Made by a program: the position numbers and the translations under genes
DNA from: Eunapius fragilis
Lineage: Eukaryota; Porifera; Demospongiae; Spongillida; Spongillidae
Reading direction: 5' to 3'
Assembly: GCA_963681505.1 (NCBI GenBank)
Contig: OY811986.1
Coordinates: forward strand, 5,655,238 to 5,719,237
DNA length: 64,000 bases
Shown here: positions 47,301-56,782 of the stretch, piece by piece
Layout of the letters: each line of letters opens with the position of its first letter
Position numbering within the stretch: position 1 is the stretch's first letter
Notes under the pieces: model-generated
The model's input: the letters and a program-made list of their open reading frames with translations, nothing else
What the model was told of the DNA's origin: nothing
The model's database searches: none

Positions 47301-50300
47301 GGTGGAACGACCAAAGACTTTCTGGCATGGTTCGCAAGCCAAGGCTGCGTCTGTGTTGAAGGTCATGGCAACGGTAGTACTAGAGGCTAACAAGCAGGCC
47401 ATGCAACTACACTGCAAGCCCGAAGTCACCAGCTACATGAAGAACCTGTGCACTGAGATCATCGTTTCCCAGGCAATGCTCGGAGAGTCCATCCTGGTAT
47501 TCCTCCCGGGCATGGCCGACATTGTCAACTACTTTGAGAGCCTCACAGAGGAGCTGCACGACCGCAAGATGTCTGAACACTTCTCCCTGTTCATGCTGCA
47601 CTCCCAGATCCCACTGCAAGAGCAGAGAGCGGCACTTGATGTCCCGCCAGCTAACAAGGTGCATCTGATTCTGGCCACCAACATAGCCGAGAGCTCGGTG
47701 ACTCTGCCCAAGCTCACTCTGGTCATCAACTTCGGGATATACCGGCAGCTTGAGTACAACAGCAAGAGGCACATCACCTGTCTCTCTCACCGCTGGTGCT
47801 CCCATGCCTCCTGCAACCAGAGGGCGGGGCGAGTTGGGCGGGTCTGTCCCGGGACGGCCATCCACCTGGTCACCAGGCAGTTCTACGATGCGGTGTTCCC
47901 GGAATACGACCTCGCCGCCATGGCTACGGCCCCGCTGTCCAAGCTGGTACTCCAGGCCAAGCAGATTGGCAGCAAGTTAGGGGTCCCCTCTGTCACCCAC
48001 CTGCTCTCCCTAGCAGTGGAGCCACCCTCCCTACAGCAGCTGGAGGCAGCGCTGCAGGACCTAGCCAGCATGGGGGCCATAGGGTGCACACCCGGGGTGG
48101 AGATATCGGAGGAGGCTCCCATCACCCTGCTCGGGTACGTGAGTCTGTCCCTCCCTGTGGAGCTGCCCCTGGCGAGGCTCGTGTTCCTGGGCGTCCTGTT
48201 TGGCTGCGTGTGCGACGCGGTGGTGTTGGCGGCAGCTCTCTCGCTGGAGCAGGACGTGTTCAGCCTTCCCAGCCGCCTGGTCATGGAGGACAAGAAGTAC
48301 CACGCCTCCCTGGCGAGGAGCTGGGAGTGGCGTGGGTACTATGACGGGTCCCTGTATAGCGAGCCGATAGCCATTTACCGGATGTTCAGGGAGTTCCTGC
48401 AGTTCAAGGCGAATGCCGTGAGGAAGAAGCAGCAGCAGAGGGCGAGGAGGTGCATGTACGCTCGCGTGTTCTCGCAGAACGTCGCCGTGAGGTACGACAG
48501 ACTCTTGCAGCTGGAGTCTGTTGTGGGGGACATCTCCAACAGGATGCTGGGTCACTTGGAGAAGGAGTCAGAGGCACACGGGGAACTGGGCAGGCTGGCC
48601 TCGCTGGTTTTCTTCCATCGGGGAAGGGACGCGATGCCAAGGTTCTGTGATGACCCCGACTTACTCAAGGCTCTGATGGTGGCATCGTTCTGTCACCAGA
48701 CCGTATTTGGAGTGACAGAGTGCAACTCCTGTTTCAAGAAGGAGAGGGCCCAGGCTGTGGAGCTGCTCGGCACAATCAGCGCACTGGGATTGGACTACAC
48801 CCGGACGTTGGTGTTTAAGAACCTGCACAACGTGACCCAGCTTGATCTGGACGCAGCTGCTAGACACATCCTACCACAATACCGTTGCCAGACACTGGTG
48901 ACCAAGAAGACAGGTTTCATCCAAGTGAGCGAGAGCACGGATGAAAACGAGAAGATAAAACCGCTCCGGTCTGTGGCAGCTGGCTTAAGAGCTGAAGACC
49001 TCGACGAAAGCGTTGCCGGCGCCAAATGCAATGATAGTGGAGTGTTGTTCTCGAGTGTTGTTGTATCCCGTCCCATCCCCACGGAGCTGAGGTTCCTGTG
49101 GCAGTACGGGGAGCGTCACGTCTCGTGGAAAGCCAGGCCCGATACGGCCGAGCTTACGCGTCCCACTCACCCCTGCACTGTTGTCTGGTACCGCATGAAC
49201 GTGGAGAAGGAAAGGGTTATACCAGGCTCGTGGAGAAACATGGCTGGATTTGTGTGTGAGCTGGAGCCCAGCGAGACCCCGTTCTTTGCTGTTCCCTTCA
49301 TGCTCCAGGGTACTTGCAACGGGCCGTCTATGGCTGCCAAAGGACTCACCGTTCTGCCATCTTTGAAGCATTCTTCGCGTGCCCTGCGAATGCTTCTCTT
49401 CTGCCAGCCGCTGAGTACTGGTGTGGACCTGCTGGTGGACAGGGTGGGTAAGGTGGTGGTTGGCGCTCGCATTAACTCCTGTCTGGTGATGTTTGAGCAC
49501 CACAAACTGACTCAGACCGACATGTTGAAGATCAACGTTCTGAGGATGCTGATTTCGAGCGTCGTGAGTGCTGTTTCGTCTGAGGAAGCAGTCATTCCTT
49601 GCGATAAAGCAACCTCTGTCTCCATGGTCGCACGCGACCTCCTGAGCGGCACCTTTGACTGCTGCTATGCCTTGCGTGAGTTGTCGGTGACGATGGAGAG
49701 CTCCGAGCCTGCAACAGTGGGAGCCCCGGATCCTGCCTGGGAAGTGGCGAGTTGCAAGCCCAATGACAGAGCAGACCTTCCGGCTGCTTCGGTTGTAGGG
49801 TGCCCTTCCCTGAGCGCATTTGAACTGTTCCCCCCTCTTCTGTGTTCCCTGGTCAAACAGACCACAGTGAAGGAGGCTTGCTCCCTGCTTTTGCAGTCTG
49901 TTGGTTTGGCCGCCAACAGGGAACCTGTCTCATCCTTCAGACTGTCACCCAGTGCACCTCCCTTCACTCCTGTACTTGCACAGAGCAGTGCCGTGCAGCG
50001 CGCCCCTTTGCTGCATTCAGTAGCCACGGCAACTAGTCCCAGCGCATCGTCCAACTTTCCAAAGGTGCCGATTCTACCGTTGAACTGTGGCGAGCCGCTT
50101 CCTGCATTTCATCTCCCTGTTGGCTCTTCTCCTATATCCTGTCCACTTATCCCACACCCTCCCACCTCCCCCCACTTCCACCATTCCACCCCTCCTCGTG
50201 CCTCCCCTCCTCGCTACCATCCCCCAGCGCCATTCCCTCCTGCGCACCAGTTGCTCCACTCCTCCACTCCAGCGTCTCCACTGGTACCCTGTTCCAGGGA

Positions 50301-53300
50301 ACCCGATGTAGCTACCCTTTTCCAGAGAGCACTTGAGATACAGAGTTACCTCGGCCAGCAACAACAGAGCCAACCACCGTCTCCTTCATCGTCAGTTGTG
50401 GGAAATGGTCTGAGTCCCACTGCTTCTTCTCCCCTATTGAATGCTCATATGGCGGCCATGAGGCTTTTGGCAACTTTTCACCAGTTTGCTGCGGGGGTAC
50501 GTCCACCTATCCCGCCATCACCCAGCGGGAGTCAGGCGTCGGCGGTGTCCCCGCCACTTAACCCTTTCCGTGAACACGAGACGGCTTCCTCCTCCTCCCC
50601 TCCTCACCCCCCCTCCCAGCAGGCTCAATATGGACTGTTCTCTGACCCACCGGTAGGTGATTCGAGGCTGCAGCAGTGGCCAAAGCCTGGCCAGTCCCTT
50701 GAGGTGTCTTTGGGTGGGGCTGCCCCACCTTCTTCCGTCCCAGCATCTCCTGTGTGGTCTGGGTACCGGAGACCATCGCCAGCAGTGGCATCTGTCAATT
50801 CAAAATTGATTGGTGAGGACCAGTCTCGTTGCAGTTCAGCACCTCTGTCTTCTCCATCTCCACCTTGCGTGTCTGCGGGGCAGCAGCTTGAAGAGACAAG
50901 GTTGGTCGAGTTCATGATGGAGTACATAGCCAGCCGTGATGGCTGCGTCAACTTCAACCAGCTGTGCAGAGACGCTTATCCAAGCTACAAGCGAAAGTAC
51001 AGCATTGCTAACGACGAGTTGGCACTCACCTGGCACTTCTTCGTGAGGCATCCTAAGATATTTGCGGTGTTTGGGCACCCAGGGTATTGTATGGTGCAGC
51101 TCTTGGTGAGACACACACCCACTGGGTCTCCTGTGGGGCTGACATCACTGGTGGTACCGTCATTGGATGAGGAAAGTAAGGAGTTGAGAGAGATGACCAC
51201 ACCTGTCACAGGAGTACAGCTATCACAGGATGAACACACTGAGGTAGTCCAGCTAACACAGGATGAACACACTGAGGTAGTCCAGCTAACACAGGAGAAA
51301 CACACTGAGGTAGTCCAGCTAACACAGGATGAACACACTGAGGTAGTCCAGCTAACACAGGATGAACACACTGAGGTAGTCCAGCTAACACAGGATGAAC
51401 ACACTGAGGTAGTCCAGCTAACACAGGAGGAACACACTGAGGTAGTCCAGGTAACACAGGATGAACACACTGAGGTAGTCCAGCTAACACAGGAGGAACA
51501 CACTGAGGTAGTCCAGCTAACACAGGAGGAACACACTGAGGTAGTCCAGCTAACACAGGAGGAACACACTGAGGTAGTCCAGTTAACACAGGAGGAACAC
51601 ACTGAGGTAGTCCAGCTAACACAGGAGGAACACACTGAGGTAGTCCAGCTAACACAGGAGGAACACACTGAGGTAGTCCTGTTAACACAGGAGGAACACA
51701 CTGAGGTAGTCCAGCTGACACAGGAGGAACACACTGAGGTAGTCCAGCTAGCACAGGAGGAACACACTGAGGTAGTCCAGCTAACACAGGAGGAACACAC
51801 TGAGGTAGTCCAGCTGACACAGGAGGAACACACTGAGGTAGTCCAGCTAACACAGGAGGAACACACTGAGGTAGTCCAGCTGACACAGGAGGAACACACT
51901 GAGGTAGTCCAGCTAACACAGGATGAACACACTGAGGTAGTCCAGCTGACACAGGAGGAACGTACTGAGGTAATCCAGTTAACACAGGATGAACACACTG
52001 AGGTAGTCCAGCTGACACAGGAGGAACGTACTGAGGTAGTCCAGTTAACACAGGAGGAACACACTGAGGTAGTCCAGTTAACACAGGAGGAACACACTGA
52101 GGTAGTCCTGTTAACACAGGATGAACACACTGAGGTAGTCCTGTTAACACAGGATGAACTGTCCTTTAAAACAGATTGCCTGTTCCCAAACGTTGATTTA
52201 GTGGAACATAGACTGGAGGAGAAAGCTGTGGAACATGGACTGGAGGAGAGAGCTGTGGAACATGGACTGGAGGAGAGAGCTGTGGAACATGGACTGGAGG
52301 AGAGAGCTGTGGAACATGGACTGGAGGAGAGAGCTGTGGAACATGGACTGGAGGAGAGAGCTGTGGAACATGGACTGGAGGAGAGAGCTGTGGAACATGG
52401 ACTGGAGGAGAGAGCTGTGGAACATGGACTGGAGGAGAGAGCTGTGGAACATGGACTGGAGGAGAGAGCTGTGGAACATGGACTAGAGGAGAGAGCTGTG
52501 GAACATGGACTGGAGGAGAGAGCTGTGGAACATGGACTGGAGGAGAGAGCTGTGGAACATGGACTGGAGGAGAGAGCTGTGGAACATGGACTGGAGGAGA
52601 GAGCTGTGGAACATGGACTGGAGGAGATAGCTGTGGAACATGGACTGGAGGAGAGAGCTGTGGAACATGGACTGGAGGAGAGAGCTGTGGAACATGGACT
52701 GGAGGAGAGAGCTGTGGAACATGGACTGGAGGAGAGAGCTGTGGAACATGGACTGGAGGAGAGAGCTGTGGAACACACACAAAGTGAATCTGTCCTGTAT
52801 GTTTACCAAACGTCAGACACAGAAATTGAAGAACCAATTACAAGTATATTTCAAGAGGGTGTGGCCACAGATACTGTCGGTATCCTACCATGGGCTTCTG
52901 AAGAAGACAATGTCACTTTAGACGTCAACACTGGTCTAGAATACTGCACAGCAGACTGCGATCCATTTTGTACAGGTCCCTCTAGCTACGTAGACACCTC
53001 TATATCTGACTTGGAGCTACTTGGCGAGTCGCCCGACCTTATAGAGCTACAGAGGCTCCTCCACTCCATCAGCATCAGCAGCGACTACATGTCCTCTGTG
53101 TCGAGTGCCCAGGCTAGTAGTCCTGGCCTATCAGTGGGGGATGACCTGGGCACCTCCACACTACACACTGAACTCGAAAATGTAGCCGACCTGTGTGATC
53201 CTTCATTGGGTCTTGCAACCTGGGAAGAAGATGGTTTCTCAGTGGGTTACCCCACATGGTCCAACCCATTCTTATCACACCCATCCTCATGTTCTGAGCT

Positions 53301-54639
53301 TCCAGCATCCACTGGCATGTCATTTGGAGAGGAGTGGTTCGACTTCTCAAGTTTTGTTGTGTCCCCTGGTGAATCTCTCCCTCCAGATCTCCCCTGTTTC
53401 CTCTTACAAGAGACGCCATTGTGCATGGTGGGAACTGCTGAAAGCGGTAAGAGCGAGATGATTTCTGATGCTTCCGAAAGTCATACAGTCACCATCACTG
53501 GGTATGATTCCTCACTTGAACGAGATCCAACTGGTGCCACCAGGTTTGAGGTGCTGGAAGCAGCAGTTGCCGAGGAGAGAGGAACTCCAAGTGAAGTGGA
53601 CCAGTTGGCTGCACCTGGTGCCCAAGAATGGCCTGCCTTGCCTGTCCAAGCGGAAATTGTTGATGGTAGCCCAGGCAGGTGTCTTAGACCTTCAGGCGTA
53701 ATCTCAGAAAAAACCACAAACCCCACTGTTGCTGGGGCTGGGGAGTTGCCCAGGAAACCTCTTGTGCCCTACCACTTGCTGGACCGGCAGAAGCGCCTTC
53801 AGCCTGGGACTGTGTCCCACAGGGTGTGTTACTTTGTGGACTACCTGATGTTTTTAGGGGGAGGAGCTTATTTCACCCAGATTGCTCAGGTGTTCCGTGA
53901 ACTGTACGTACCCACGTTCAGGTTGAAAGCAAACAGTTCGCAGCAACTAAGATTCTTTCGTGAGTGGCATGACTTTGTCCTGTATGAAACACCGGCAGGA
54001 CACTTTGTTCGCCTGCGGGCCTTGTCCTATCCACTCGAGGAGTCTATTTCAGTGGAAGTGAGAAAGTGTGGTCTTGTAGCAGCTGTTTGTCGCACATTGG
54101 CATGCGAAAAGAAGGGACTGGTTCTGGGCAGGCTGAAAAGGAAACCTGACCTGATGAGGCGGATGAAGGCTCTGCAGGTCGACTTGCTACAGTTTTTGAA
54201 AGGGTGCCCTGACTTCTTTGAAGTTTCTAGTTCGTCTGGTAATGGTGGCTACATCATCACTCTCACACCAAAGGCTGCAAGTGTCCAGGAGGAGTTTCTA
54301 ACGTACTACAGGCATGGCCCACGAGGGAGCGATAGAGGGAGGCAGAGGAAGGCACAAAGAGTGATGTCACCCGTACTGGTGACTTCATCATACAAAGCTG
54401 CTCCTCTGCCCAGTGGTAGAGACAAGGAATTGGGTACAGAAGGGTGTGAGGTAAGGTCTGCTTACCCTGTCTGTGTTGATGTGCCACCACCACCACCTGA
54501 TAATCCTGAGGATGGAGGTGAGAAGCCTAAGGGAAAGGGTGTTTTAAAAGGGGCTAGGAGGAATGATGGGAAGAGGTCTAAAGGAAGTTCTGCTGGGAAG
54601 AAAGTACAGTTTCAGCTTTTTTCTGGGGCTCAAAAGTGA
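44302..54639 (+). CDS. Giant PIN nuclease - DEIH helicase - winged-helix fusion protein
   Basis: Single-exon ORF of 3445 residues. N-terminus (1-330): FEN1/asteroid/FAM120-type PIN domain starting MPETAGVKGLLKYIV. D46, D105, E160/E162 (EVEMQ, like the EAEAQ of FEN1) and D178/D180 are retained; the last acidic position is N282 (LCGNSY). Residues 735-745 are acidic. Helicase: GETGCGKST 821-829, DEIH 923-926, SAT 955-957, TNIAESSV 1126-1133, QRAGRVGR 1173-1180, then an HA2-like region. The arrangement and the following INVLRMLIS segment recall TDRD9/spindle-E and YTHDC2. About 1880-2190 is Pro/Ser-rich and disordered. A winged-helix domain resembling LOTUS/OST-HTH follows at about 2196-2272. Two minisatellite-coded tracts (about 2304-2620 and 2634-2823) come next, then further winged-helix-like units at about 3173-3240 and 3255-3325 and a basic tail. 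Role inferred: nuclease-helicase acting on RNA, perhaps in germ granules. Helicase and PIN calls are strong, the winged helices moderate. ATTAAA at 54696. Confidence 0.88.
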   Translation: MPETAGVKGLLKYIVNNPETRDTTSVSQLQQKVWTKTKKKPLLLCDYYAVINWILARADRLAIRQKRMSAYSLLFGGNYKSYSLVVKNFVKSLQRLGVQPMFFIDSPPGSSEDEMRATFYELKEQHLEKLEQNHVIQQVCDGKRDILQVPWRLREAISIEVEMQLRSMSVPLVYCTGDADISIVQYSQLHDEVCGVLSTDTVFATVPSIQFLHTDFFDPDNRLIVSAEDHMSDTIVGSSWPTLPHEGDLPDIVCEVTSAERLSRVLGIGVEQLADLSILCGNSYTRELNKFMSTWALLGLADLRVETVAEWLSHQTVPLPKNTVVKGLCAQVPAYQEAIARSCKVYVGVGATSLGPVAPVEVGSGLSVGCLVPPCAVMGFAHWRPVVVEANTLGHPCIGDLTLPLRKVWYALSGLKRVVEYGRMGNKTFAELVVVLGHICPGNVGPLHFIQAMSRKERVSCLFFLLTLGHHLLERGESLQAILSHSIIVGRTLKDPVFYQGVLVCACLLLTAELNSRGQPSPSIRISELEALIVTSLLCCAGVPPCHTTVLPCMRAITIASWFTSILEHAYRTAYLLGLCGDLPSPSRCFYSLAYIPFHIATVNRSRSGPPSDDVGPNLLEARRIFDQVINLPSTLTLRSFVLNKGQQFELQYILDIFAVAVREVFENSSILTPREGLNMTLPIEMEYKFDGEAVQLSSREGADVSDEQAADSPLTHDQDSPIESYCFETLNSIHDTEIVSEEEEEEEEEGGTFVYPEAPLEATRHKCSALGEKEQAEAPVVASPVVRKRRKHAGAKLPVVDHRENIMALVHKHRVICIQGETGCGKSTKIPQFILDGALSEMPPKACKILVSQPRRVAAMKLAERVAAERDETLGKTVGFAVAGEKRKGTDTSIVYCTTGYLLQMLIHDPFKIEEYTHIILDEIHERNIDADFAMLVVRKLVSDMPHVKVVLMSATMQVDLIVRYFQEVFGKEDVSMPYFVGAKLFPVETFFVDELVPLVERPKTFWHGSQAKAASVLKVMATVVLEANKQAMQLHCKPEVTSYMKNLCTEIIVSQAMLGESILVFLPGMADIVNYFESLTEELHDRKMSEHFSLFMLHSQIPLQEQRAALDVPPANKVHLILATNIAESSVTLPKLTLVINFGIYRQLEYNSKRHITCLSHRWCSHASCNQRAGRVGRVCPGTAIHLVTRQFYDAVFPEYDLAAMATAPLSKLVLQAKQIGSKLGVPSVTHLLSLAVEPPSLQQLEAALQDLASMGAIGCTPGVEISEEAPITLLGYVSLSLPVELPLARLVFLGVLFGCVCDAVVLAAALSLEQDVFSLPSRLVMEDKKYHASLARSWEWRGYYDGSLYSEPIAIYRMFREFLQFKANAVRKKQQQRARRCMYARVFSQNVAVRYDRLLQLESVVGDISNRMLGHLEKESEAHGELGRLASLVFFHRGRDAMPRFCDDPDLLKALMVASFCHQTVFGVTECNSCFKKERAQAVELLGTISALGLDYTRTLVFKNLHNVTQLDLDAAARHILPQYRCQTLVTKKTGFIQVSESTDENEKIKPLRSVAAGLRAEDLDESVAGAKCNDSGVLFSSVVVSRPIPTELRFLWQYGERHVSWKARPDTAELTRPTHPCTVVWYRMNVEKERVIPGSWRNMAGFVCELEPSETPFFAVPFMLQGTCNGPSMAAKGLTVLPSLKHSSRALRMLLFCQPLSTGVDLLVDRVGKVVVGARINSCLVMFEHHKLTQTDMLKINVLRMLISSVVSAVSSEEAVIPCDKATSVSMVARDLLSGTFDCCYALRELSVTMESSEPATVGAPDPAWEVASCKPNDRADLPAASVVGCPSLSAFELFPPLLCSLVKQTTVKEACSLLLQSVGLAANREPVSSFRLSPSAPPFTPVLAQSSAVQRAPLLHSVATATSPSASSNFPKVPILPLNCGEPLPAFHLPVGSSPISCPLIPHPPTSPHFHHSTPPRASPPRYHPPAPFPPAHQLLHSSTPASPLVPCSREPDVATLFQRALEIQSYLGQQQQSQPPSPSSSVVGNGLSPTASSPLLNAHMAAMRLLATFHQFAAGVRPPIPPSPSGSQASAVSPPLNPFREHETASSSSPPHPPSQQAQYGLFSDPPVGDSRLQQWPKPGQSLEVSLGGAAPPSSVPASPVWSGYRRPSPAVASVNSKLIGEDQSRCSSAPLSSPSPPCVSAGQQLEETRLVEFMMEYIASRDGCVNFNQLCRDAYPSYKRKYSIANDELALTWHFFVRHPKIFAVFGHPGYCMVQLLVRHTPTGSPVGLTSLVVPSLDEESKELREMTTPVTGVQLSQDEHTEVVQLTQDEHTEVVQLTQEKHTEVVQLTQDEHTEVVQLTQDEHTEVVQLTQDEHTEVVQLTQEEHTEVVQVTQDEHTEVVQLTQEEHTEVVQLTQEEHTEVVQLTQEEHTEVVQLTQEEHTEVVQLTQEEHTEVVQLTQEEHTEVVLLTQEEHTEVVQLTQEEHTEVVQLAQEEHTEVVQLTQEEHTEVVQLTQEEHTEVVQLTQEEHTEVVQLTQEEHTEVVQLTQDEHTEVVQLTQEERTEVIQLTQDEHTEVVQLTQEERTEVVQLTQEEHTEVVQLTQEEHTEVVLLTQDEHTEVVLLTQDELSFKTDCLFPNVDLVEHRLEEKAVEHGLEERAVEHGLEERAVEHGLEERAVEHGLEERAVEHGLEERAVEHGLEERAVEHGLEERAVEHGLEERAVEHGLEERAVEHGLEERAVEHGLEERAVEHGLEERAVEHGLEERAVEHGLEERAVEHGLEEIAVEHGLEERAVEHGLEERAVEHGLEERAVEHGLEERAVEHGLEERAVEHTQSESVLYVYQTSDTEIEEPITSIFQEGVATDTVGILPWASEEDNVTLDVNTGLEYCTADCDPFCTGPSSYVDTSISDLELLGESPDLIELQRLLHSISISSDYMSSVSSAQASSPGLSVGDDLGTSTLHTELENVADLCDPSLGLATWEEDGFSVGYPTWSNPFLSHPSSCSELPASTGMSFGEEWFDFSSFVVSPGESLPPDLPCFLLQETPLCMVGTAESGKSEMISDASESHTVTITGYDSSLERDPTGATRFEVLEAAVAEERGTPSEVDQLAAPGAQEWPALPVQAEIVDGSPGRCLRPSGVISEKTTNPTVAGAGELPRKPLVPYHLLDRQKRLQPGTVSHRVCYFVDYLMFLGGGAYFTQIAQVFRELYVPTFRLKANSSQQLRFFREWHDFVLYETPAGHFVRLRALSYPLEESISVEVRKCGLVAAVCRTLACEKKGLVLGRLKRKPDLMRRMKALQVDLLQFLKGCPDFFEVSSSSGNGGYIITLTPKAASVQEEFLTYYRHGPRGSDRGRQRKAQRVMSPVLVTSSYKAAPLPSGRDKELGTEGCEVRSAYPVCVDVPPPPPDNPEDGGEKPKGKGVLKGARRNDGKRSKGSSAGKKVQFQLFSGAQK
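51211..52158 (+). repeat. 33-bp coding minisatellite, about 28 copies
   Basis: In-frame repeats encode 11-residue units (TQEEHTEVVQL), acidic and Thr/Val-rich, within the giant PIN-helicase protein. The unit length is a multiple of three and substitutions are mostly D/E or R/H changes, so the frame is kept. Confidence 0.95.
52200..52775 (+). repeat. 30-bp coding minisatellite, about 19 copies
   Basis: In-frame repeats encode 10-residue units (EERAVEHGLE), predicted helical and charged, directly after the 33-bp array. Units are almost identical at DNA level, so the expansion is recent. Confidence 0.95.
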
Positions 54640-54695
54640 TTGGTTTTATGCTGCTGCCTCTGTAGGACTTTTTTCGCCTTTGATTTGTACTTTTT

Positions 54696-54701
54696 ATTAA
54701 A
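54696..54701 (+). promoter_or_regulatory. Poly(A) signal variant ATTAAA
   Basis: 57 bp after the stop of the giant PIN-helicase gene. The next gene, FAM184, converges on this interval from the other strand with its stop at 54800. Confidence 0.5.
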
Positions 54702-54799
54702 TGCTCACTGTTTATATATCCAACTTATTTTAATCTCATCAATCATCAACCATGTATGCCACTGATTTTCATTATGATATCGAAAATGAATTGATATGA

Positions 54800-56748
54800 T
54801 CACAATTGAACTGGGAGGGGTTGTGCATGTGTAGTGGAGGAGCTCCGTGGGGCCTTGGGTGATTGAGAAGGGTCAGAGTCCTTCAGTGTCACAATTCTAT
54901 GTGCCTTCATTTTAGGTTCAATTGGTTCCAGATGCCTTGGCCGTTGTGGGGGTGTGGAACGTTCTTCAGAGGTGGGCTCCATTAAGGAAGGAGCACTGGA
55001 ATGTCTTACACTTTCTGTGGCTTTCTTCTTCTAAAATAAAATAAACATTAAAATTGTTCCAGCAAGTTTAAGTATATAACTGACAGCCATGGGGTCAAGC
55101 ACTCCCACTAATGGGTTGACACCAAACAGCTTGTTATAATTCTTTTCTCTGTTGGCCAACTCAAGTTGGTAAATTCTTAGCTCAGCCTGCAAAGGTAATG
55201 GCAGTAAGTGACCCACACGCACCCATCATGTATAGCAGCAGCTTACAGCCATCTCTTTAACATGAGATTGCAGCTCCACAACAGATGCCTTTAGTTTCTG
55301 GATCTCTTCCAGGTCCTCAGGCCGGGACTCGCGTCTCTGGTGCTTCTCTTCTGCCTCCAGATATCTAAACCAGCAGCAGGAACACCAGGGGCACTGAGGG
55401 ATGTGTGCCTAGTGGCGCAACTTACTTCCTCTCTAATTCCCCAATCTTCTGGATGAGCAGCTCTTTTGCTTTGTTGAAGTCATTAAGGAGGCCCTGAATG
55501 CGATGTTGGTTGTGTTTGTTGATGGAGTCCAACTCTGCTCTGTGTGCAGCAGAGAGCTGCTGTTGCTGTAGCCTGTAGGAGCAGAAAGTAATCTTGACTG
55601 CTTTTGGCTGGTCATATGCACTTGGTAGCCACTCAACTGTACTTGCGTGTTAGCCTCTCTCCTCACCGTCAGGATTTCCTGACCTTTAACCTCCAGTTCT
55701 TTCCTGAGCTTGTTCACAGCTCCTATGAGGTCACTCACTTTATCCTTCAAGCCAGCGAGCTCCGAATCCTTTCTCTCTGTCTCTGCCTCCAAATTCCTGA
55801 TGGTCACCTGACAGAAAGCGATCTGTTGTGGGGAGGGTGCATGCTCACCAATGCAATGTGGATATTCAAAGTTATCTGACCTCTTTCTGTGCATTTCTGC
55901 ACTTTTCATTCAATACCCGTTGCTCCAACTGCATCTCTGATTGATGTCGTTCCTTCTCACTAGCCAATTCAGCTTGAAACTTGGATTGGAGTTTGCAGCA
56001 AAGGCTGTCTGCAGTTACAGGTAAGCTTACATTAACGGCAGTGAGAGAGCAATATAAGCTTGCCTAATTCTTTGCTATGTGTAGTCTGTAGATGATGGAT
56101 CTCTTCTGCCTGATTCCTTTTCCATTCCTCCTGCAATGTCTTAATACACAATAAATTAGACTGTTGGACTAGCTGAAGCTCATTGGCGTGAGCATCCAAC
56201 AGTCCCTTTCGTATCGCCTATATTTTTGGAGGGGGTAGGCAGAAGGTAAAGGCAGCCACTTCCACACAAGAGACGTGCCTCAGTTTGGGTCTGATGCTGG
56301 TCACTGATGGCAGTAATTTCCTGCTTGTGGGAGTCCACCAGTCTCTGCACCTCTGCCTCGTGTATTGCAGCACTTGCCTCCATCTCCCTCCTCATAAAGG
56401 CCACCTGCTCATCGCAAGCAGTCCTTACGTTCTCAAGGGAGAGTTGCGTTTTGCACTGAACGCTGTCCAATTTTTTCTCAAGAGATGCCACCTATAACAA
56501 AGCAATCTCAAGTGTTCTTCCTCCTCCTTCTCCCCCCCCCCCCCCCCCCCCACACAACCTGAACCCCACTTCAGACTGCTTACCTGGTCCATAAGCTTGT
56601 TGCGCTCGTCATTCCAAAGTGTGACGGCATCCCTCATGGCTCGGTCCTTGAGGGTACTAAGCTCTGCAAGGGCGCAGACCATGTCCTCTTTGTGCCGGTG
56701 GGCCAATTCGTCTCTCAAAGCGCCACACTCTTCTCTGAGGGAAGGTTG

Positions 56749-56782
<34 letters not shown>

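Noticed and set aside
50985-52778. 597-codon minus-strand ORF (Ser/Cys-rich repeats) as a gene
   Set aside because: It is the antisense of two in-frame minisatellites within a well-supported plus-strand protein; it has no domain and no start context.
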